In this document: positions 1 through 8,358 of the stretch, piece by piece
Position numbering within the stretch: position 1 is the stretch's first letter
Layout of the letters: each line of letters starts with the position of its first letter
Source of the DNA: Herpetosiphon sp042688385
GTDB taxonomy: Bacteria; Chloroflexota; Chloroflexia; Chloroflexales; Herpetosiphonaceae
DNA length: 64,000 bases
Assembly: GCF_042688385.1 (NCBI RefSeq)
Contig: NZ_JBHUPY010000012.1
Coordinates: 62,001-126,000 of the forward strand
Direction of reading: 5' to 3'
The notes under the pieces: generated by a model
Database searches by the model: none
Seen by the model: only the letters and a program-made list of their open reading frames with translations
Told to the model about the DNA's origin: nothing
Program-made: the position numbers and the translations under genes

Positions 1-125
1 GTCGCACTCGGCGTGACTTTGGCTTGTTGCAAATGCACTTGACGATCAGCAATCGCTGCCTGTGAAACCGTCCCACAGCCACCCAACAACATTAAACCAC
101 ATAACCCAGCCAGCAAAGACTTCAC
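1..125 (-). CDS. N-terminal part of a lipoprotein, cut by the window edge
   Basis: Read from a GTG at 125, this frame stays open to base 1. It starts with Lys-Ser, then a hydrophobic stretch ending in the lipobox LLGGC with the lipidated Cys at residue 17, followed by a polar Ser/Gln/Ala/Asp segment. That is a typical Sec/SPII signal, so the mature protein should be anchored on the outer face of the membrane. An in-frame TAA lies seven codons upstream, which leaves the GTG as the only likely start. A weak GGGG stretch precedes it. The rest of the protein lies outside the window, so its function is unknown. Confidence 0.7.
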   Translation of the reverse strand, partial: MKSLLAGLCGLMLLGGCGTVSQAAIADRQVHLQQAKVTPSA

Positions 126-437
126 GCGAAAAACCCCAATTCGTTAGCCAACGCTTGCGATTGTACCAAAACAGCGCAATTGTGCAACTAGTGTTTGGGT
201 TTGATTGCTCAGCTTGGCTACAGACAACCAACTCTAAGATCAGCAGGATTATCCCATATTCGCGCCACATAACTTGCTTCTCTCGATTATTAATAGCGAA
301 TCGTAACCTTTGGATAAACCAATCATCCAGCACCCGATATTTTCAGCTATAATTACTAGTGAGGATATATTCGCTATGGCTTCCTATCCAAATTTGAGCG
401 AATCATGGAGCGGCAGCTTTTGCTAAGGAGCAAGCAT
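126..437. other. Intergenic region between divergent lipoprotein genes
   Basis: About 310 bases without a convincing gene. A TATAAT at 348-353 could be a -10 box for the rightward genes, but no good -35 stands 16-18 bases upstream. A 16-codon frame at 376-426 (ATG to TAA) has no ribosome binding site and I do not call it. Confidence 0.4.
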
Positions 438-536
438 ATGCAAAATCCCATCACCCAGCTACAATCGAAGCCAAAGATACCTCGAAGAATTCGGATTCGA
501 ACAACGATTAAGCTTGAGTTGAGTATCCACCCATGA
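438..536 (+). CDS. Possible 32-residue leader peptide coupled to the next gene
   Basis: A short frame begins at ATG 438, seven bases after a clean AAGGAG. It encodes a basic peptide rich in Lys, Arg, Ile and Thr. Its TGA at 534-536 overlaps the ATG at 533 of the propeller lipoprotein, the ATGA arrangement typical of translational coupling. The lipoprotein itself has no good ribosome binding site just before its ATG, so ribosomes may reach it by reinitiation after this frame. No family is recognised. The peptide may have no function apart from coupling. Confidence 0.5.
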   Translation: MQNPITQLQSKPKIPRRIRIRTTIKLELSIHP

Positions 537-1552
537 ATCGCCAATTTTTTCGTCGGCTATGGTTCGCGAGCATGATCCTGAGCCTCTTGGCAGGATGCAC
601 GACGATGAAGACGAGTGAAACAACTATTCTACCGTATACGCCCCAACCGTTGCCCGTCCTAGAAGGTACGCCTGGCAAATATAGTGGCTTGGCATGGCTT
701 GATCAAGGCCTAGTTGTTCAGGCTACAATATCAGGTGCACCATCAGGATTTCGGTTCTTTTGGGTTCAACAATCGATTGATCTCAGCAACCTAGTTGCAA
801 TTCCTGATGCCACTGATGCAGATCTGACGTTCCACCATCGTCCAGAGCGGTTGCCTGATGGACGCTTAGGGTTGATCTATGAGACGGATATGCGGGTCAT
901 TGGCGCACCAACCGATCAACAGGGCTATGTTGCGTTTGATCCAACCACCAATACGTTGACCGAACTTATACCTCGCCCGGCTCCGCGCGAAATTTTGGGC
1001 CATGGACGCGTGATCTGGAATCCAAGCTTGGATCGGGCTTTGGTGACCGATGCGCAAGAACTTGGCTCGCGTTTTTATTGGTGGACGGCAACAAGTGGCT
1101 TTGAACCACTCGATCTCGATGTAGCTGTCGCCCAGTATTTTGCTTGGTCGCCTGATGGCGCAACCATTGCCTTTTTTGGCAAACCGCAAATTGGCTCGGG
1201 CGGCCCAACCAGTGCCTTATCAAGCCCGGCCAATCTCTATCTCATGGATGCCAATGCCGACAATCGGCGAATCATTCTCGAAACGGCCTATAACATTGCG
1301 GGCTTGCAATGGTCGCCTGATGGCCGCTGGTTGGCCTTGGTTGCGCGCTTAGATGGGGGCCGCACAGTCGTTTGGTTGCTTAACCCAACCACTGGCGAAC
1401 GCTTGCCGCTCACCCCACCAGGCCGCTATCAATGGCCCGCATGGTCGCCCGATGGCAGCCAAATTGCCGTTATTGCCTATGATCCCAAGAATACAGGCCG
1501 ACGGGACAAAGATTATATCATCACCCTTGCTGTGCCGCCCGAAGCCCGCTAA
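533..1552 (+). CDS. Lipoprotein with PD40/TolB-like beta-propeller repeats
   Basis: A 339-residue protein with a lipoprotein signal: basic MNRQFFRR, a hydrophobic core and the lipobox LLAGC with Cys22. The mature part carries three clear PD40-type blades in its C-terminal half, each with the core WSPDG (AWSPDGATIAFFG, QWSPDGRWLALVA, AWSPDGSQIAVIA). Weaker repeats come before them. This is the fold of TolB and related surface propellers, which bind protein or ligand and are not usually enzymes. The protein is probably tethered to the outer face of the membrane. The ATG overlaps the stop of a short upstream frame. The ligand is unknown. Confidence 0.85.
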   Translation: MNRQFFRRLWFASMILSLLAGCTTMKTSETTILPYTPQPLPVLEGTPGKYSGLAWLDQGLVVQATISGAPSGFRFFWVQQSIDLSNLVAIPDATDADLTFHHRPERLPDGRLGLIYETDMRVIGAPTDQQGYVAFDPTTNTLTELIPRPAPREILGHGRVIWNPSLDRALVTDAQELGSRFYWWTATSGFEPLDLDVAVAQYFAWSPDGATIAFFGKPQIGSGGPTSALSSPANLYLMDANADNRRIILETAYNIAGLQWSPDGRWLALVARLDGGRTVVWLLNPTTGERLPLTPPGRYQWPAWSPDGSQIAVIAYDPKNTGRRDKDYIITLAVPPEAR

Positions 1553-1562
1553 CCCTAAAACC

Positions 1563-1601
1563 AAACAGGCAAGCCAATTGATCCGTGGCTTGCCTGTTTT
1601 T
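1563..1601. terminator. Bidirectional intrinsic terminator
   Basis: The arms AACAGGCAAGCCA and TGGCTTGCCTGTT form a 13-bp stem followed by T's on the plus strand. The opposite strand is also T-rich after the stem (TTTGGTTTTA). It sits between the convergent propeller lipoprotein and dnaN genes. Confidence 0.85.
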
Positions 1602-1620
1602 GATGAAGCAAATTGCGAGC

Positions 1621-2766
1621 TTAGGGAATGCGCATGGGCATAACCAAGTGCAGATATTCGTCGCCACCAATGGGCCGAAACACGCCCGGCGAATTGGGGG
1701 TTTGGGTTTCCAAGGCCACTTGATCGGTATCAATTGCCCCAAGTGCTTCTTGCAAATAGCGTACATTCAAGGCCAATTTGCCATCGTCACCATTGATTAA
1801 TGCACTAATCGCCTCAACCGATTCGCCAATTTCGGCAGCATTGGCGTTGAGGAGCAACCGACCTGGCTCGCTGCCATCGCCGCGCTCCATCGTCAAGGTA
1901 ACGATGTTGCCAGCAGCCTGCGAGAACAGCGCAATCCGCTTGACGGCGCGGCTAAACTCGGCGGTTGAAATCACGCTGCGGGTGGCGTTATTGCTCGCTG
2001 GTGGCACAAAACGCTCGTAATCCGGAAACTTGCCATCAATCACCCGTGAAACAAAATCAACAGTATCGCTATGAAAAATAACTTGCCCGCCATTGGGCGT
2101 AATACTCATGGCAATCGGGTTTTCGCTATCGCCAAGGGTGCGACCCAATTCGGCCATAGCCTTGGAAGGAATTACCAACTCTGCATCGTGGGCCACAGGT
2201 TCGGGCAATTCGATTGTGCGCACCGCCAAGCGATAGCCGTCAATCGCAGCGAAGGTTGCTTGTGTGCCGCTTAAACGAATCAGCACCCCTTGCAAGATTG
2301 GGTTCGGATTGGTATTTTCAGCTGCAGCTGCAACCACAACTTGGCCCACAACTTTGCGCAACAGCTCAGCGGGAATATAGGCCAAAACTGGTTCGTCGCC
2401 AAGCGCAGGCATTGCTGGAAATTCATCAGCATCAATGCCTTTAATATTGGCTTTGGTACCGCGACAGGTCACCGTTAAGGTCTGCGTGCGCGGATCAACC
2501 TCTAATTCAACGGTATCATTGGGCAAGTTGCCCACCAAATCCGATAATAATTTAGCTGGAATCGTAATTGCGCCATCTTCCTCGACTTTTGCGCCGACGA
2601 GGGCGGTAATTCCAATTTCAAGATTATTGCCAGCCAATTTGAGCCGACCACTTTCGGTTGCCAACAGAATATTTGCAAGTACAGGCAAGCTTGAGCGGCC
2701 TGCAACAGCATGGCCTGCCAAGGCTAAACCACGCTTTAGATTCTCTTGAAGACACGCTAGGCGCAT
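1621..2766 (-). CDS. dnaN: DNA polymerase III beta subunit (sliding clamp)
   Basis: A 381-residue clamp protein that encircles DNA and tethers the replicative polymerase. The N-terminus MRLACLQENLKRGL and the segment RSSLPVLANILLA are the usual first-domain signatures. Three clamp domains of about 125 residues follow, and the C-terminus HLVMPMRIP is the usual end near the peptide-binding pocket. I chose the ATG at 2766 because AAGGAG lies upstream and the protein then begins like other beta clamps. An upstream in-frame start would add 11 unrelated residues. No dnaA, recF or gyrB is adjacent, so this is not a standard dnaA-dnaN origin locus. It ends in a shared terminator with the lipoprotein gene. 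Confidence 0.97.
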   Translation of the reverse strand: MRLACLQENLKRGLALAGHAVAGRSSLPVLANILLATESGRLKLAGNNLEIGITALVGAKVEEDGAITIPAKLLSDLVGNLPNDTVELEVDPRTQTLTVTCRGTKANIKGIDADEFPAMPALGDEPVLAYIPAELLRKVVGQVVVAAAAENTNPNPILQGVLIRLSGTQATFAAIDGYRLAVRTIELPEPVAHDAELVIPSKAMAELGRTLGDSENPIAMSITPNGGQVIFHSDTVDFVSRVIDGKFPDYERFVPPASNNATRSVISTAEFSRAVKRIALFSQAAGNIVTLTMERGDGSEPGRLLLNANAAEIGESVEAISALINGDDGKLALNVRYLQEALGAIDTDQVALETQTPNSPGVFRPIGGDEYLHLVMPMRIP

Positions 2767-2854
2767 AGAAAACTCGATCTCCTTGCCGCGATGCGGCAAC
2801 GATAAGATTGCTACATCACTAAATGATCTAGCTCGTTATTATAGCATAATCGTT

Positions 2855-3490
2855 CTAAGGCGTTACCCATTGGGCAGTATACGAACCATCATCAGCCCAG
2901 CTAAATTGAGCACGATAGTTGCCATTAAATTGTAATTGCAGCCAATCTAAACTGCGAATTGTGGTTGCAATTAGGCAGAAATTTGGCCGCCCAGCTTCGC
3001 TTTCTGCGAGGGTCGGTTCGCGATCAAGCAGATCTTGATTTAGGCCATTGTTTGGCTGGTTGCTGATTTGGCCTGGTGCTAGGCCACAGTAGCAGCGTCG
3101 CCCCAAAACTGCGCTTTTTTGCCACGCCGCCTCAACCAACCCATCGTTGGTATGAATTTCGGCCAACGCGCGAATGCGCAATTGCAAACGCGCAGCAGGA
3201 TGATACAACAGCCAACTCACCCGTGGATCACGTTCAATCAAGCCAATTTTGGGCGAACGCAGATCGCTGTGAAACCACAAACGCCGCGTTGTTGGATCAA
3301 AGCCGCGCAGCACGACCACCCGCTGATCGCTGCCATGCTCGTCACTGGTGCCAAGCACTGGGGTATGCAACGGATCATGGCGATCGTGCACACCATGGTC
3401 AATCAAGCTCCAAGCATGCTCCAGCAGCATTTCAAAAGCGACTGGTTGGCTAAAATCCAGCGGTTTTGGCAATTCAAAGCTTCCACTCAT
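2855..3490 (-). CDS. Pyridoxamine 5'-phosphate oxidase-like FMN-binding protein
   Basis: A 211-residue protein of the split-barrel flavin-binding group. The segment RVVVLRGFDPTTRRLWFHSD, then LRSPKIGLIERDPRVSWLLY and LQLRIRALAEI, is the pattern of the Pnp oxidase fold: strand, phosphate-contacting S/K/R region, then R-I/V-x-G-like strand. It probably binds FMN or F420 in the cytoplasm. Nothing shows that it makes pyridoxal phosphate, and many such proteins have other or unknown substrates. The start at 3490 follows AGGAG with seven-base spacing. An upstream in-frame ATG at 3508 would overlap the preceding hydrolase gene. Confidence 0.8.
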   Translation of the reverse strand: MSGSFELPKPLDFSQPVAFEMLLEHAWSLIDHGVHDRHDPLHTPVLGTSDEHGSDQRVVVLRGFDPTTRRLWFHSDLRSPKIGLIERDPRVSWLLYHPAARLQLRIRALAEIHTNDGLVEAAWQKSAVLGRRCYCGLAPGQISNQPNNGLNQDLLDREPTLAESEAGRPNFCLIATTIRSLDWLQLQFNGNYRAQFSWADDGSYTAQWVTP

Positions 3491-3504
3491 AGGCATTCTC
3501 CTGA

Positions 3505-4680
3505 TCATTGCAAAGTTTGGGCTAAAAAGCGCATCACATAGGGCTGCACTTGTTGGTTGCTGACTCCATGCAAATTGAAATCAAAGCCATGGTTGGCCAA
3601 CGGCAACTCAATCATGGTATAGGGCCGATTGGCTTGGGCCAAGGCATCAGCGACCACATCTGCATCAAGCGGACGAATAAATTGATCGCGCCCACCATGC
3701 AACAATAAAGTTGCTGGCGTATTTTGATTGACCCATGTGGCTGGACGCGCTTGGCGGTAGGCTTCAGCATGCGCTTCGGGCGGCCCGCCAAGATAATCAT
3801 CTAACGCTCCCGGCGCAAGCTCAGGCTTGATCACGTTGTAATAATCAAGCCGCGTCGGCGCATAATAGCTGACCACAGCCCGCACGCTGGCATCGGGCGC
3901 GTCGCAACTGGGAGCAATCGTGGCATCGGAATAGGCTGCGATCAAGGCTAATTGCGCCCCTGCCGAACGCCCAACCAAGCCCAAACGCTGCGGATCAACC
4001 CCAAACCGTTCTGCATTGCGCCGCACATAGCCAATTGCACATTTAACATCGCTTACCGCCGCCGGAAACTGCGCTTGGGGCGCTAAGCGATAGCTAATAT
4101 CAAACACAACATAGCCTTGGACCGCCGCCCAACGATTCCAAGCTGGAATATCGCCTTTGCCGCCACCGCGCCACGAGCCGCCATGCACCACCACCAATGC
4201 CGGAGCATTCACTGGCGCGGTTGGCGGCACATAAATATCAACCAGCAACGACTCGCCTGCCACCTCTGCATAAACTGTATTTTGTTCGCGCAATACACCT
4301 TGTGGCGCAGCATCGCCGAGGGCAAATTGGGTTAGGCGAAAGCTGCCAGCCCCAGCATCAACCACTGCTGGCTGATTCGAGCGCACCCGCAAATCGGTCA
4401 ATAAACCGCGCACCAGCATGCCTGCAATCACAAAAAAGCTGATAATCGCCACCAAACCGGTCAAACGATTGATCAAGCGCCATAAACCATTGGGCGGTGC
4501 CAGCCCAAATAACACACCAACCCCAACCAAAAGAACCAGTAAAAACCACGGTGCCCACTCTTGGGCAGCAATGCCAAGCTGAAAAAAGATAAAATTGGGC
4601 GCTGGCAAGACCAGCATTGCAGCACTGACCAAGGCCAGCAGCACAATCGGTAGCATAATTGCAGTTAAGGCGATACGCAC
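3505..4680 (-). CDS. Membrane-anchored alpha/beta hydrolase (BD-FAE/acetyl-esterase type)
   Basis: A 391-residue protein whose first ~100 residues hold three hydrophobic helices, followed by a hydrolase domain. The hydrolase shows HGGSW (oxyanion hole, the HGG signature of hormone-sensitive-lipase-like esterases), the nucleophile elbow GRSAG, the acid region HGGRDQF and the terminal NHGFD histidine. It likely cleaves an ester or peptide at the outer face of the membrane. The start is a GTG at 4680, five bases after AAAGGAG. The flavin-fold gene begins 14 bases after this one ends, so the two are probably co-transcribed. The substrate is unknown. Confidence 0.85.
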   Translation of the reverse strand: MRIALTAIMLPIVLLALVSAAMLVLPAPNFIFFQLGIAAQEWAPWFLLVLLVGVGVLFGLAPPNGLWRLINRLTGLVAIISFFVIAGMLVRGLLTDLRVRSNQPAVVDAGAGSFRLTQFALGDAAPQGVLREQNTVYAEVAGESLLVDIYVPPTAPVNAPALVVVHGGSWRGGGKGDIPAWNRWAAVQGYVVFDISYRLAPQAQFPAAVSDVKCAIGYVRRNAERFGVDPQRLGLVGRSAGAQLALIAAYSDATIAPSCDAPDASVRAVVSYYAPTRLDYYNVIKPELAPGALDDYLGGPPEAHAEAYRQARPATWVNQNTPATLLLHGGRDQFIRPLDADVVADALAQANRPYTMIELPLANHGFDFNLHGVSNQQVQPYVMRFLAQTLQ

Positions 4681-4772
4681 ACAGGCTCCTTTATAGCGGA
4701 TTCGGCGTTATTGTACCGCCTTTTGAGCCAGAATTATAGCTGGCAGCATGCCCAATTGCTGTCACAATTTTT

Positions 4773-4813
4773 ACTTGTTTTTTTGAAGTTAATACTTGTA
4801 TTTTTATAGTTAA
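4773..4813 (+). promoter_or_regulatory. Tandem 21-bp direct repeat upstream of the DUF899 gene
   Basis: ACTTGTTTTTTTGAAGTTAA at 4773-4792 recurs as ACTTGTATTTTTATAGTTAA at 4794-4813, 16 of 20 bases equal, with a period of 21 bases or two helical turns. A partial third copy, CTTGTATTTT, stands at 4879-4888 just before the ribosome binding site. The spacing suits two dimers of one regulator on the same DNA face. No regulator gene is adjacent. Confidence 0.45.
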
Positions 4814-4908
4814 GCTGCTAGAATCAACGCACAAATGTTTCATTTCAGCACAACATTCGCATTTCATGGCATTGAGCGCTTGTATTTTCGTGATTCAAGG
4901 AGCCTAGT

Positions 4909-5703
4909 ATGACGAAGGGGATACCACAGCCAATCGCGTTTGTCAGCAACGAGGCAGCGGCCACACCCACAATTGTTGATCGTCAGCACTTCCAAGCCAA
5001 CATCGATATGCTACGCCTTCGCGAGAAGGCACTTACCCGCAAAGCTGATGCGATTGCCGCAGCACGTCGCCAGTTGCCGATGGTCGAGGTCGATGGATTA
5101 ACGCCATTGGTTGGGCCAAACGGAGCGGTTCCGCTGATTGAGGTATTTGAAGGCCGCCAACAGCTGATGGTCGCCTATATGATGTGGCACGAAGGCAAAT
5201 CCGCAGCCGAACAATGCCAAGGCTGCACGATGGTTATCAACCATATCCCCGAACTCGGCTATTTGCATAGCCGCGATGTGACGCTTGCCGTCTTCTGCCA
5301 AGGGCCGTTTGAGCCAAGCAATCGCTATCGCGAATTTATGGGCTGGACAATGCCATGGTATTCGGTTCCGAGTAGCTCGGTTGAACCGCTGATTGCTGGC
5401 CGCCATTTTGGCATGTGGGCTTGTTATCTGCGCCAAGGCGAGCGGGTGTTTGAAACCTATTGGACAACCGACCGTGGCTGCGAGCAGATGGGCAGTTCAT
5501 TTGCCATGCTCGACCTGACGGTCTATGGCCGCCAAGAGGTTTGGCAAAGTGTGCCAACTGGCTGGCCACAGCAGTTTTTCAACACCATGTGCCTGCCAAA
5601 TGAGCATCCTTTGGCCGAACGCCCAATTGCCCAATGGTCACGTCTCGCCCAAGGGCACGCCGACGATCTCTATCCCAGCACGAACGCAAATCCAACCGGA
5701 TAA
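4909..5703 (+). CDS. DUF899 family thioredoxin-like protein
   Basis: A 264-residue protein of the DUF899 group, a thioredoxin-fold family often annotated as putative dithiol-disulfide oxidoreductase. Typical features are the helical N-terminus with REKALTRKADAIAAARR, then MVEVDG, the segment VAYMMWHEGK and a CQGC pair at about residues 103-106, where the thioredoxin-like motif is expected. The C-terminal part (FETYWTTDRG, MLDLTVYGRQEVWQ) also fits the family. AAGGAG stands just before ATG 4909. The following alpha/beta hydrolase starts 45 bases downstream and may share the transcript. Upstream lies a tandem direct repeat that could be its operator. The substrate is unknown. Confidence 0.8.
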   Translation: MTKGIPQPIAFVSNEAAATPTIVDRQHFQANIDMLRLREKALTRKADAIAAARRQLPMVEVDGLTPLVGPNGAVPLIEVFEGRQQLMVAYMMWHEGKSAAEQCQGCTMVINHIPELGYLHSRDVTLAVFCQGPFEPSNRYREFMGWTMPWYSVPSSSVEPLIAGRHFGMWACYLRQGERVFETYWTTDRGCEQMGSSFAMLDLTVYGRQEVWQSVPTGWPQQFFNTMCLPNEHPLAERPIAQWSRLAQGHADDLYPSTNANPTG

Positions 5704-5748
5704 CTAAATTAATGTGAGTGAATTATTGAATTGTATGGAGCAACGCAA

Positions 5749-6501
5749 ATGTTGGTAAAAAGTGACTATGCACCGATTAACGATTTACAACTCTACTATG
5801 AAATTCATGGCAGCGGCCAGCCGTTGGTTTTAGTGCACGGCGGGCTAGGCGGCATTGGAATGTTTGCCGATTTACTGCCAGCCCTCGCCGAACATGTTCA
5901 AGTGATTGCGGTTGAACTCCAAGGCCATGCTCGAACCAATGATATTCCACGCGCATTCAGTTATAGTGCGTTGGCCGATGATGTGGCAGAATTAATCGAA
6001 TATCTCGGTTTAAGCCAGGTTGCGCTCCAAACCGCAATTCACCATCAGCATGTAGTACGCAAATTGATCATCATCTCCGCGCCATTTCGTGATACTGGTT
6101 GGTATCCGGCGGTTCAAGCGGCTATCCGCCAGCTCGATGAGACGGTGGCGGCAGCAATGGTTGAATCAATTCCCTACAAATTCTATCAAGAATATGCCCC
6201 AAATCCAGCCAATTGGCCCCAGCTCGTGCGCAAAACAGGGGCAATGGGCAATCAAAGTTATGATTGGAGTAGCGATATTGCCCAGCTCCAAAGCCCATGT
6301 TTATTGATCCAAGGCGATGCCGATAGTATTCCACCAAGCCATGCTGTTGAGTTTTTTGCGTTGCTTGGCGGGGCACAGAGTGATGATCCGCAGCAACGCA
6401 GCCAATCGCAGTTAGCAATTTTGCCCAATACTAATCACTTTGACATCATTGATCGCGTCGATCTGTTGCTGCCAATCATCAATCCATTTCTGGCTGATTA
6501 A
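5749..6501 (+). CDS. Alpha/beta hydrolase-fold protein lacking the nucleophile elbow
   Basis: A 250-residue protein that follows the alpha/beta hydrolase pattern closely: strand and oxyanion loop PLVLVHGGLGG, then VIAVELQGHART, then the helix ADDVAELIEYLGLSQV. At this point relatives have the strand and G-x-S-x-G elbow with the catalytic serine. Here Val91 runs straight into ALQTAIHHQHVVRKLIIISAPF, the helix that normally follows the elbow. About 11 residues are therefore missing in frame. The acid (QGDADSIPP) and histidine (NTNHFDII) regions remain. The start at 5749 has GGAG eight bases upstream. The protein is probably not an active serine hydrolase unless another residue serves. Confidence 0.8.
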   Translation: MLVKSDYAPINDLQLYYEIHGSGQPLVLVHGGLGGIGMFADLLPALAEHVQVIAVELQGHARTNDIPRAFSYSALADDVAELIEYLGLSQVALQTAIHHQHVVRKLIIISAPFRDTGWYPAVQAAIRQLDETVAAAMVESIPYKFYQEYAPNPANWPQLVRKTGAMGNQSYDWSSDIAQLQSPCLLIQGDADSIPPSHAVEFFALLGGAQSDDPQQRSQSQLAILPNTNHFDIIDRVDLLLPIINPFLAD

Positions 6502-6507
6502 ACACAA

Positions 6508-6530
6508 TGGGCGTAGCCAAACTACGCCCA
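6508..6530. terminator. Terminator-like hairpin between convergent genes
   Basis: TGGGCGTAG and CTACGCCCA form a 9-bp perfect stem with a five-base loop. Neither side has a strong T run, so termination is likely but not certain. Confidence 0.5.
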
Positions 6531-6544
6531 GCAACACGTTTATA

Positions 6545-6847
6545 TTAGGCTGGATTACAAGTCTGACAATATTTAATTGCAGCATCTGGTTGATAATAAT
6601 TGCGCCATGTTTCTAATTGATCAACGGTGAACGCAGCAACTTTATATTGAGTACGCGTGGTAAATGCGCCTGCATCCATGCCCGGGCCACGGCGAATGTG
6701 GCCACAATTGGAGCGATGCACAACATGCGGGCCAACAATCGACGATCGAAATACATTCAAAACAAAGCCTTCTGGATGCTGCTCCATCCAATTAAAATAG
6801 GCTTCATCATCACCATCAAAAACGATATACGTTGAATGTTGAATCAT
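6545..6847 (-). CDS. Small Cys/His protein of unknown function
   Basis: A 100-residue protein that I recognise only by pattern. It has FVLNVFRSS, then VVHRSNCGHI, then a YKVAAFTVDQLETW segment and a C-terminal YCQTC. Small domains with the order 'FV-N, LH-x-x-x-C-x-x-I, K-x-x-x-x-x-x-x-L-x-x-W, C-x-x-C' occur alone or beside nucleases in other bacteria, as far as I recall. The Cys/His set (HRSNC-x-H and C-x-x-C) could bind zinc. AGGAG lies nine bases before the ATG. It is transcribed alone, convergent to the hydrolase gene. Confidence 0.7.
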   Translation of the reverse strand: MIQHSTYIVFDGDDEAYFNWMEQHPEGFVLNVFRSSIVGPHVVHRSNCGHIRRGPGMDAGAFTTRTQYKVAAFTVDQLETWRNYYQPDAAIKYCQTCNPA

Positions 6848-6933
6848 GAATAATCACTCCTATGCAAAATAATCACTCAATTGCAGCCAGCAACATAGCT
6901 ATAATAGCATTCCTCGCAGGTTCGAACGATTAA

Positions 6934-8265
6934 TTATCCTAGGCCAGCGAGGGCTTGATTGACCCAAAACGGCAAGGCCCAAGCAAATTCTAAGCGCGCA
7001 GTTGGCGCTAACGCATGCAACAATGCTTGGTAGGTTAAGGCTTGATGCAGCGCATACAGCGGCTCAATCTGCTCGAACAGCGCTTCTAAGCGCTCGATTG
7101 GCTCGTAATCGAGCCATTGGGCCAAATAGGCAGCTCGCAATTGGCGCTTGATGCTTGGATCTGGCTCGTGAAAAACATCCTGCAAATCAAAAAATGGGTG
7201 ACTCAACGCGGCTCCAGCCCAATCGAAAAAGCAATAGCCATTGCTCTGTTGGGCGACATTGCGCGGGTGCAAATCGCCATGGGTCAGTGTGGTTGAAATA
7301 GTATAGCTCTGGACATGCTCACAGCGTTGCTGAAATCCTGCAATTTGAGCCACAAAGCGTGTATGTAATTCTGGCCCAAGCGCCTCGATTACCAACCGAT
7401 CAGCAGCAAAAACGTCGATTGCTGCGCTTAGCACAGCGAGATCGCGTTGCACGAAGCCACGCTCCGCCAACCCATCAAGAAAGCCCAACGAGGCTTGTTG
7501 AAGCTGAGCAAAGCTGACTAAAACATCAGCACGAGTTGCAACACTCGCATTTGTGCCTAAATCTGGCCCCAAATCGGCGAGCAACAGATATTCTGGTGCC
7601 TGCGGCGCTAAAATTGGATTTGGCACATGATTGGGCAAGTAGTTGGCGAGCGCTGCTAATACACGGCTTTCAGCAAGCATTAAGCGGGTTTGCAACGCTG
7701 TTTTGCAATAGATCCAGCCTTCATCGCTAGCAATTCGGGCCACAAACGATAAATTTGAGGTTTTAACTTGCTCAATTGGGCCAGTTAAGTGATAGCCTAA
7801 ATCGGTTAATGTTTGGCCCAGCCATGTTGCCCAAGTTTGATACCAGCCCAAGCGCGTCCAAGCCACATGTTGTAATTCCGGCCCAGCCAACGCACCAAAA
7901 AATGCGTGGGCCGCAGCATAATGCTCATCATGAACAAACAAAGTTGCATCCAAATCGGCCAGCGCTAGCCAACGACAATTGCGCGGCAAGGCTGCTCGCG
8001 GTTTGTGTACTTCGAGCACGCGCAACGACTTAACCGTTTGGCTGGTTTGATCAATATCTTGGTGCAGCAATTGGAGAATCGTGCTCACTATGCCATAATG
8101 TTCGAGCACCAGCTGACTAATCGTCTGGAGCGGAACCAGCCAAAGCTGGGCAATTGGCAAGCGGGGAATTCGCCAAATTTGGTCTGATTGTTCAATCAAG
8201 ATTCTTTGCGATTGAGCATCAAATATAATTACGTCAACCTGCGATTGCCATTGAGTTGCATCCAT
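6934..8265 (-). CDS. Aminoglycoside-phosphotransferase-fold protein with a Nudix-like N-terminal domain
   Basis: A 443-residue protein with two parts. The first ~110 residues (VDVIIFDAQSQRILIEQ, WRIPRLPIAQ, RWLALADL) read like a Nudix-type beta/alpha domain but lack the REUxEE helix, so that part is probably not catalytic. The rest has the kinase fold of APH/choline kinases: an N-lobe with WIYCKTA, the catalytic loop HGDLHPRNV and the metal-binding FDWAGAALSHPFFDL. It likely phosphorylates a small molecule or protein, and nothing shows drug resistance. The ATG at 8265 has GGAG five bases upstream and is preferred to a TTG at 8334. The gene is divergent from the MalT-like regulator. Confidence 0.8.
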   Translation of the reverse strand: MDATQWQSQVDVIIFDAQSQRILIEQSDQIWRIPRLPIAQLWLVPLQTISQLVLEHYGIVSTILQLLHQDIDQTSQTVKSLRVLEVHKPRAALPRNCRWLALADLDATLFVHDEHYAAAHAFFGALAGPELQHVAWTRLGWYQTWATWLGQTLTDLGYHLTGPIEQVKTSNLSFVARIASDEGWIYCKTALQTRLMLAESRVLAALANYLPNHVPNPILAPQAPEYLLLADLGPDLGTNASVATRADVLVSFAQLQQASLGFLDGLAERGFVQRDLAVLSAAIDVFAADRLVIEALGPELHTRFVAQIAGFQQRCEHVQSYTISTTLTHGDLHPRNVAQQSNGYCFFDWAGAALSHPFFDLQDVFHEPDPSIKRQLRAAYLAQWLDYEPIERLEALFEQIEPLYALHQALTYQALLHALAPTARLEFAWALPFWVNQALAGLG

Positions 8266-8358
8266 TGCTGCTCCACTGCTAGGCCGTTCATCAACGCTAA
8301 CACTCTGCTGGGTGTGGTTGGATTGACGCGGCAAATCGGCGCACTCTATAATTGAGCT

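Noticed and set aside
62..352. Open frame of 96 residues on the plus strand
   Set aside because: It overlaps the promoter region and the start of the minus-strand lipoprotein, has no ribosome binding site, and its composition (Ser/Thr/His/Gln mix) matches no family.
376..426. Sixteen-codon frame upstream of the leader peptide
   Set aside because: No ribosome binding site and too short to judge.
6934..8265. Antibiotic resistance by aminoglycoside phosphotransferase
   Set aside because: Only the broad kinase fold is shown; the Nudix-like N-terminal domain and context do not suggest drug modification.
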